Origin: Chloroflexota bacterium
Lineage (GTDB): Bacteria; Chloroflexota; Anaerolineae; Promineifilales; Promineifilaceae
NCBI GenBank assembly: GCA_024223125.1
Contig: JAAEOP010001285.1
Span: 1-19,662 of the forward strand
Length of the DNA stretch: 19,662 nt
Reading direction: 5' to 3'
The notes under the pieces were generated by a model, which searched no databases, was not told where the DNA came from, and was given only the letters and a program-made list of their open reading frames with translations. This document shows positions 15,284 through 19,662 of the stretch, piece after piece; position 1 is the first letter of the stretch; every line of letters starts with the position of its first letter. A program made the translations under genes and the position numbers.

Positions 15284-16890
15284 ACAGATACCTCTGTAAT
15301 AGTCGTCTCCGGCTGTTCCACAGGTAAAGCCAGGGTAATGATTGTCCCTCCGCCGCGACGATTGTTGGCCCAAATTTGACCGCCGTGAGTCTCAATAATG
15401 CCTTGGCAAATAGAAAGGCCCAATCCGGTACCGCTGGCGTTATCTGTACGCTTTACTCGATAGAACTTTTCAAACACCTGTGAAATTTCGTCTTCGGGAA
15501 TGCCTAAACCGCGGTCTGCAACCTCAATCTCAACCCGATTGTCTATCATTCGGGCCTGAATTTCGATAGGTGTGCCGGGTGGCGAATACTTGTGCGCATT
15601 GTCCAAAAGGTTGATTAACACGCGTGAAATAAGGATAAAATCAACCGGTACCAGCGGCAAATCAGAAGGAACAGTTATCGTAACGGAACGATCCTGCAAT
15701 TTGTTACTTAATTCTGCCAGAGCAACCCCAACCACATCCTGTACATCGCACGGCTCTCTAACTACCTTCATTCCCCCGGCTTGCAGGCGAGTCATATCCA
15801 ACAAGTTTGCCACCAAGCGATTCATACGGTCGGCCTCCTCATAAGCATTTTCGACCAGTTCGCGTTGGGTTGCCGGATCAAGATACGCCTCGGTGTCATC
15901 GCGGAGGCTGCTGAGTACGCCGGTGATAGAGGCCAGGGGTGTGCGCAAGTCGTGAGAAATCGAATTGAGCAGGGCTGTTTGTAACTTCTCTTTCTCGCGC
16001 AGAAGCTGGGTTTGCTGGGCTTGTTCGTCCAATTGAACTCGCTCAATGGCTACCGCGGCCTGACTGGCAAATGTTTCCAAAAGTCTTTGTTGTTCTATGG
16101 CCAGATGGCCGCCGGTATCCGTTGGTTTAATGCCCAATACACCTACTATTCTTCCAGCTGTTTGAAGTGGATGATAGCGTAACGAGGCTGCTGGTAGGGT
16201 TTCGGTTCCTTGCCCCGCGGACTCGCCGTTTTGAAAAACCCAGGTTGCTACCGCTTGCTCACGATCATCTAAAGTAAAATCAGGGTGGTGAGCATATGAT
16301 GATAACATGTTGCTTTTGGGTTCTGGCAGCAAAATAACAACTTCGCGATTGAATACTAGCTTAACGCGGGTAATAACAGTTTGAATAATTGCCTCCATCC
16401 CAATCGCTGCTGCCAGAGAGCGGCTAAAATCGTATAAGTCTGCCGTTTGGGCTTCACGACGTTCGGCTGCATTGACTTGCTCGCGTACCCTGGCAGTTAG
16501 GGTACTTATCACCAAACCCACAATAAGCAATCCGGTAAATGTCAGGAGGTATTGTGCCTCTTCAACATCAAATGTAAAACGGGGCAGAATAAAGAAATAG
16601 TGGTATGCAATTACACTGGCTAACGCGGCCACAATCGACGGCCCTAATCCAAAGCGGGTAGCCGCGATCACCTCAGCCAGCAGGTAAAGCATAACAATAT
16701 TTGCGTGGTCAAAAGAATGGTCAAACGGCAGGCCCACCAGCGTGACAAAAACCACCAACCCCAAGCTTAGGGCATAGTTACGCCAAGGGGTATACCTGAA
16801 AAAATTGTTGATTACCTGTAAAAACTTGGGGAAATAAATTCTTGATTTATCTCGTGCCCATTGTTTTTGTAAGGGTTTAATACCGGCCAT
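15280..16890 (-). CDS. KdpD-type sensor histidine kinase lacking the N-terminal KdpD/Usp domains
   Basis: 536 residues. After a short basic start come four membrane helices of the DUF4118 type (about 37-55, 65-80, 83-102 and 112-132), a GAF-like domain (about 155-285), a dimerisation domain with His313 in SISHDLRTPL, and an ATPase domain with NLLDNAHKYS (427-436), DRGLGIP (459-465) and GTGLGLSI (487-494). This is the C-terminal part of KdpD. The roughly 370-residue cytoplasmic part that precedes it in full-length KdpD (KdpD domain plus Usp domain) is absent; the sequence upstream of the ATG is non-coding and AT-rich, so there is no sign of a recent break. It is coupled to the KdpE-type gene by an ATGA overlap. 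No clear ribosome site precedes the ATG. Confidence 0.93.
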   Translation of the reverse strand: MAGIKPLQKQWARDKSRIYFPKFLQVINNFFRYTPWRNYALSLGLVVFVTLVGLPFDHSFDHANIVMLYLLAEVIAATRFGLGPSIVAALASVIAYHYFFILPRFTFDVEEAQYLLTFTGLLIVGLVISTLTARVREQVNAAERREAQTADLYDFSRSLAAAIGMEAIIQTVITRVKLVFNREVVILLPEPKSNMLSSYAHHPDFTLDDREQAVATWVFQNGESAGQGTETLPAASLRYHPLQTAGRIVGVLGIKPTDTGGHLAIEQQRLLETFASQAAVAIERVQLDEQAQQTQLLREKEKLQTALLNSISHDLRTPLASITGVLSSLRDDTEAYLDPATQRELVENAYEEADRMNRLVANLLDMTRLQAGGMKVVREPCDVQDVVGVALAELSNKLQDRSVTITVPSDLPLVPVDFILISRVLINLLDNAHKYSPPGTPIEIQARMIDNRVEIEVADRGLGIPEDEISQVFEKFYRVKRTDNASGTGLGLSICQGIIETHGGQIWANNRRGGGTIITLALPVEQPETTITEVSV

Positions 16891-17280
16891 AGATTCACAT
16901 TACACTAAATTTGACCAAGGACTAATACCCTTATTGTAGCACTGTAGGACTAAAAACCCTAACCAAAGTTTTATAGAAATTGTGTCGTATCAAGGATAGT
17001 CTAGTTTCTGTCTGGAAACTAGTCTAGCATTAGGTTTGCACGCGAGAGAGTTAATTGAATAATTGAAAATCTATCAGCTTATATATCAAGGTTATGTCAA
17101 TAAATGTCCAGATTTTAACTAAAAATGCCCACAATTGGTTCAAAAAACGGGTAAATTCATCAAATTCGCTATACATAAGATTGAGTTTGTGCAAATAAAT
17201 TCCAATTGTGCAATTATTTGATTAGTGGTCAAACCTAATGCTAGTGTATGCTGTCATATTTTGACATTTGTTTACTCCAA
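16891..17280. other. Non-coding AT-rich interval upstream of the KdpD-type gene
   Basis: No credible gene in 390 bases. It holds a short hairpin (CTAGTTTC, six-base loop, GAAACTAG, 17001-17022) and a 15-bp inverted repeat pair at 17024-17038 and 17230-17244. The promoter of the kinase-regulator pair should lie here, but no TCTTGAC-box element and no convincing -35/-10 pair is seen. Confidence 0.6.
17024..17244. repeat. 221-bp segment bounded by 15-bp perfect inverted repeats
   Basis: CTAGCATTAGGTTTG at 17024-17038 and its exact complement at 17230-17244 bound an AT-rich non-coding segment. The layout is MITE-like, but no target duplication is visible and the interior arms do not pair in an obvious way. 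Confidence 0.55.
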
Positions 17281-17763
17281 TCATTTAAAGTCTTTTCGGG
17301 TAAAGATTAACGGCAACAGGAAGACGGTTAAAAAGACCGTATTTGAAATGGCGTTGAAGTATACGTTAAACTGGACAGAGATAAAGGTGTCTATTAAGTA
17401 CCAAACCAGCACGCTTTCTAAAATACAAATCCAGGCCCATTTCTCTTGCTGCTTAAAGGCGTAGTGAGCGATAAAGGCTAGCGTAATGCCCCAGCCGGCG
17501 GTTATTGCGCCGGCCACCCCGTACACAAAACCTTGAAATGCGGCCGCTCCGGCCGGAATATTCGTCGTGCCCCAAAAAATGGGGTTAATTTGGGTATTGA
17601 AAATATCGAAAAATGTAGTTCTGTTTAAGAAGGCCATCAACACCCCAAAAACAGCAAGCACGATGCTGGCGGCCAGCAGCCATCTTTGCCAAAAGATGAA
17701 TTTGGTTCCGGCTTGGGTTTCTACCAGATGAGAATTGTTTTGTGATTTAGCTTGAAGGGTCAT
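17281..17763 (-). CDS. Four-helix membrane protein of unknown function
   Basis: 160 residues. An N-terminal hydrophilic stretch of about 24 residues is followed by four predicted membrane helices (about 25-46, 72-102, 108-128 and 136-155) and an RKDFK end, suggesting both termini inside the cell. Notable features are a long loop rich in Asn and Phe between the first two helices (NRTTFFDIFNTQINPIFWG) and a glycine-rich second helix (GVAGAITAGWGITLAFIAHYAF). I do not recognise the family. AAGGAG lies 9 bases before the ATG at 17763, supporting the start. Its nearest neighbour downstream is the KdpD-type kinase gene 390 bases away; upstream is a 380-base repeat-bearing interval, so it is likely a single-gene transcript. 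Confidence 0.75.
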   Translation of the reverse strand: MTLQAKSQNNSHLVETQAGTKFIFWQRWLLAASIVLAVFGVLMAFLNRTTFFDIFNTQINPIFWGTTNIPAGAAAFQGFVYGVAGAITAGWGITLAFIAHYAFKQQEKWAWICILESVLVWYLIDTFISVQFNVYFNAISNTVFLTVFLLPLIFTRKDFK

Positions 17764-17944
17764 AATATTTTTCTCCTTGATGATTTGAAATTCACAGTAA
17801 TTTGGAATTATTTTGAATTGACCCCAGAATATCGTTTAAATCACTGCCAAGTCTACGAATTTTACTGCCAAATAGTGCCAATTTCCGGAGAAAACCAACG
17901 GATTGATGGAATAACCGGACGCAGCAACCTGAAATCCAGTGCTG

Positions 17945-17967
17945 GTAGGTGGTCAGGGACCAACTAC
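17945..17967. repeat. Compact hairpin, 10-bp stem with 3-base loop
   Basis: GTAGGTGGTC and GACCAACTAC pair with one mismatch around an AGG loop. No T run follows on either strand, so it is not an evident terminator. Role unknown. Confidence 0.5.
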
Positions 17968-17995
17968 TCCGGCTAAAGCAAATTAAGCCGGTTAT

Positions 17996-18107
17996 GTATC
18001 CTCTTTAAATTTGCAGATAGCGTAGGGGCGAGGCAAGTCGGATTGAAGGTCTCGGCGCAAACAAACTATGCTCCGACTTGCCTCGCCCTTATTTTTGGAG
18101 AGGATAC
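17996..18107. repeat. 112-bp imperfect inverted repeat element
   Basis: Outer arms GTATCCTCT (17996-18004) and AGAGGATAC (18099-18107) are perfect complements. Inner arms of 17 bases, GGGCGAGGCAAGTCGGA (18026-18042) and its exact complement (18072-18088), surround a 29-base loop. The GC-rich inner arms contrast with the AT-rich surroundings. This nested-arm pattern is like that of the element at 4486-4631, though the sequences differ. It lies just downstream of the large membrane protein gene but lacks a T run, so a mobile or genome-dispersed repeat is more likely than a terminator. Confidence 0.75.
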
Positions 18108-18143
18108 CCGGTTATTTGGAGAAGAAATGTGTGAGGTAAAAAA

Positions 18144-19592
18144 TCAGTGAGCGTTAAAACCTTCTCGGAGATCATTGGCAACCAACGTGGCGGCAGCATT
18201 TTGCCAGTTGTAGAGCGTGCGTTCGGGGACGTAGGTACGGAACCAATCCATGACTTCCCTGGCAGCCGGATCCAGATTGTTGGCTTCGTTCCGGCGGCTG
18301 TAGGGTTTCAAGCCGACCACGTAGGGATAATAAAGCGCATTGTAATGGCGCCACTCTTCGGTCGTGCCAAAATCGCCCTTGTCTCGAGGTTTGAGCCGGG
18401 TGATGCTTTCAGTTAGCAAGCTTTTGAGTTCGGCGGCTCGTTCCAGAGTATTATCAGTGGCTTGGCGCTCAACCAAACGGGTGTCGATGACGGGCAGTCG
18501 GGTCAGGGGGCTGGTGGCCAATCTGGGCAGGTTGCCCATATGGCTTAAAGCCCGGCGCGTCAATCGATTGAACTCGTCCTCATTAAAGGTTGCCGGGTTG
18601 GTGGATGTATCAGCCCGGGGTAAAGCATCGGCTACGGCTCTGAGATTGGCTCGTTCTTGTCGCAGGCGGGGAAATGCCTTAAAGGTGATGTTGTCAAAAA
18701 GGGCCTGAATTGGAAGTAAAAATGTTTGTAGCAGGATTGTTGCGGCGATTATGGCCAGGAGCAACACCAGCATAGGAAACGTAACCCCCGTGCTAAACAT
18801 CATCGTCAATGCCACCAACCCGCCGAATATCAACACAATCGAGGCGGAAAAATCAAGCGAGCGAATAAAATCTGGTAATAGGGTTTCACCCTCCTCAAAA
18901 GCATCCAGTAAGGCAATAACCACACCCAGGCTAATAAAATCGATGCTGACCGCCAGGAGGAGCCAGAAACGAGACACTAACCCAAGTGGAAATATCAACA
19001 AACCAGCACTGAGGGCAAAAAATAGGGTAACCAAAAGAAGTAACCCCAGCAGTTTTTTTTGTTGGCGTAATTGAAATGCTCGACTAACCAAAATGAGTGC
19101 TGCCAATAACGGGAGCAGCGCCAGTGCGGCGAACAGTAGATAAGCCGGCCCAGGTTGAGGCGGGACGGTTGAGAAATCAAAGATTAGATTTGTACCGGCG
19201 CTGAACAGGTAAAAGGGTATGGCTACTGGGAGCAGGGTGTAACTCAATATTCGATTTAAGAAGTTCCGTAGCGGGATTGTTTCCGGCAACACGTAGACGA
19301 CTGCCCCAAACCAGAGAATGGCCGGCAGAAAGAGCGTCGGCCAATGTAGCCGGGCCAAAATTAAAGCGGTGTCTGCTGTCGGAGCGAATCGGAGCAGGGT
19401 GCCGGTAGCCAGACTGAGTGCATAGGTTACCAAACCTAATCCGGCTAACCACAACCGGGGACTGGTGAGGTTACGGCCAATTAGATACAATCCCAGCCAT
19501 AACACCAGACTATAGATTAATATAGAGATTTCCGGATAGGCCATTTTTAGGGTCAAGGCATTGTTTCTGTCTTCTGATACAAAAATCGACAT
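18144..19592 (-). CDS. Polytopic membrane protein of unknown function with cytoplasmic C-terminal domain
   Basis: 482 residues. The first 300 hold about nine hydrophobic helices (about 22-40, 46-66, 85-102, 115-132, 148-170, 180-202, 208-228, 246-266 and 272-295), arranged like the 7TM sensor regions at the N terminus of some histidine kinases, with extra helices. The remainder (about 300-482) is soluble and mainly helical, without kinase, GGDEF or HD motifs. It ends with WFRTYVPERTLYNWQNAAATLVANDLRE, after a Tyr- and Trp-rich stretch (EEWRHYNALYYPYVVGLKPY). I do not recognise this domain. The start could be ATG 19592 or the in-frame ATG 19544 (MAYPEIS), which lies closer to the first helix; neither has a strong ribosome site. 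A receptor-like membrane role is plausible but unproven. Confidence 0.8.
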   Translation of the reverse strand: MSIFVSEDRNNALTLKMAYPEISILIYSLVLWLGLYLIGRNLTSPRLWLAGLGLVTYALSLATGTLLRFAPTADTALILARLHWPTLFLPAILWFGAVVYVLPETIPLRNFLNRILSYTLLPVAIPFYLFSAGTNLIFDFSTVPPQPGPAYLLFAALALLPLLAALILVSRAFQLRQQKKLLGLLLLVTLFFALSAGLLIFPLGLVSRFWLLLAVSIDFISLGVVIALLDAFEEGETLLPDFIRSLDFSASIVLIFGGLVALTMMFSTGVTFPMLVLLLAIIAATILLQTFLLPIQALFDNITFKAFPRLRQERANLRAVADALPRADTSTNPATFNEDEFNRLTRRALSHMGNLPRLATSPLTRLPVIDTRLVERQATDNTLERAAELKSLLTESITRLKPRDKGDFGTTEEWRHYNALYYPYVVGLKPYSRRNEANNLDPAAREVMDWFRTYVPERTLYNWQNAAATLVANDLREGFNAH

Positions 19593-19662
19593 TGTTTCAT
19601 TACCAAAAAAGGGGTAAAGACCAGTTTACAATTTCTGAGATGTTTCGTTACCTTCATAGCCC

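Larger units (their letters stand above)
17764..18143. other. Non-coding interval with several hairpins
   Basis: 380 bases with no credible gene. From right to left it holds the inverted repeat element at 17996-18107, a CCGGCT/AGCCGG pair near 17969-17991, and a 10-bp stem with three-base loop at 17945-17967 (one mismatch). None has a T run. The leader of the four-helix membrane protein gene occupies its left end. Confidence 0.55.

Noticed and set aside
17752..17976. Plus-strand 74-residue frame
   Set aside because: Overlaps the leader of the minus-strand gene and several hairpins, with no family resemblance and no ribosome site.
17871..17995. Possible riboswitch upstream of the membrane protein gene or on the plus strand (GGACGCA and GGTAGGTGG stretches recalling c-di-GMP-I)
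   Set aside because: The core helices and loop signatures do not line up with the known class, and there is no plus-strand gene for it to control. Only isolated short matches remain.

Overview
All recognisable genes lie on the minus strand, so the window reads right to left. The organism is probably a Chloroflexota bacterium. That rests on inference: small YidC-type tail, moderate GC, LPxSG-like tail on an exported enzyme, repeat families with TCATTTCGAGC and GGGCGAGGCAAG cores, many pentapeptide and Kdp-type proteins. I see no tRNA, rRNA, CRISPR array, transposase or phage gene.

Layout in transcription order. (1) 19592-17281: a 482-residue polytopic membrane protein of unknown function, a repeat-bearing intergenic region, and a small four-helix membrane protein. 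(2) 16890-14591: a KdpD/KdpE-type two-component pair with overlapping stop and start codons; the kinase lacks the usual N-terminal KdpD and Usp domains. (3) 14403-10289: a signalling cluster of a small helical protein, a receiver-only regulator, a UspA-family protein without its ATP-binding glycines, a second partly degenerate receiver-only protein, and a full-length KdpB-like protein in which the four main catalytic motifs are damaged. No kdpF, kdpA or kdpC is present. Four copies of one regulatory element, three TCTTGAY boxes at offsets 0, +11 and +32 followed (in three copies) by TATACT at a fixed distance, precede the small-protein gene, the second receiver gene and the KdpB-like gene (twice). 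(4) 10223-9981: three tandem 81-bp repeats. (5) 9956-6220: two tandem paralogous membrane stress-type proteins, an internally deleted yidC remnant, and a ClC chloride transporter with CBS domains. (6) 6151-1: a frameshifted pentapeptide gene, PiT phosphate transporter, 146-bp MITE-like element, DUF47/PhoU-like partner, an intact pentapeptide gene, a membrane-anchored alpha-carbonic anhydrase, a terminator, and an APC-type permease that leaves the window at its left edge.

The most striking system is region (3). A Kdp-type kinase/regulator pair sits beside a small regulon with shared promoter architecture, whose products include a KdpB-like protein, a Usp protein and a receiver that each keep their fold but lose catalytic or nucleotide-handling residues. 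It looks like a Kdp potassium pump remade into a signalling or structural module. The function is inference; the motif losses and promoter spacing are read directly from the sequence.
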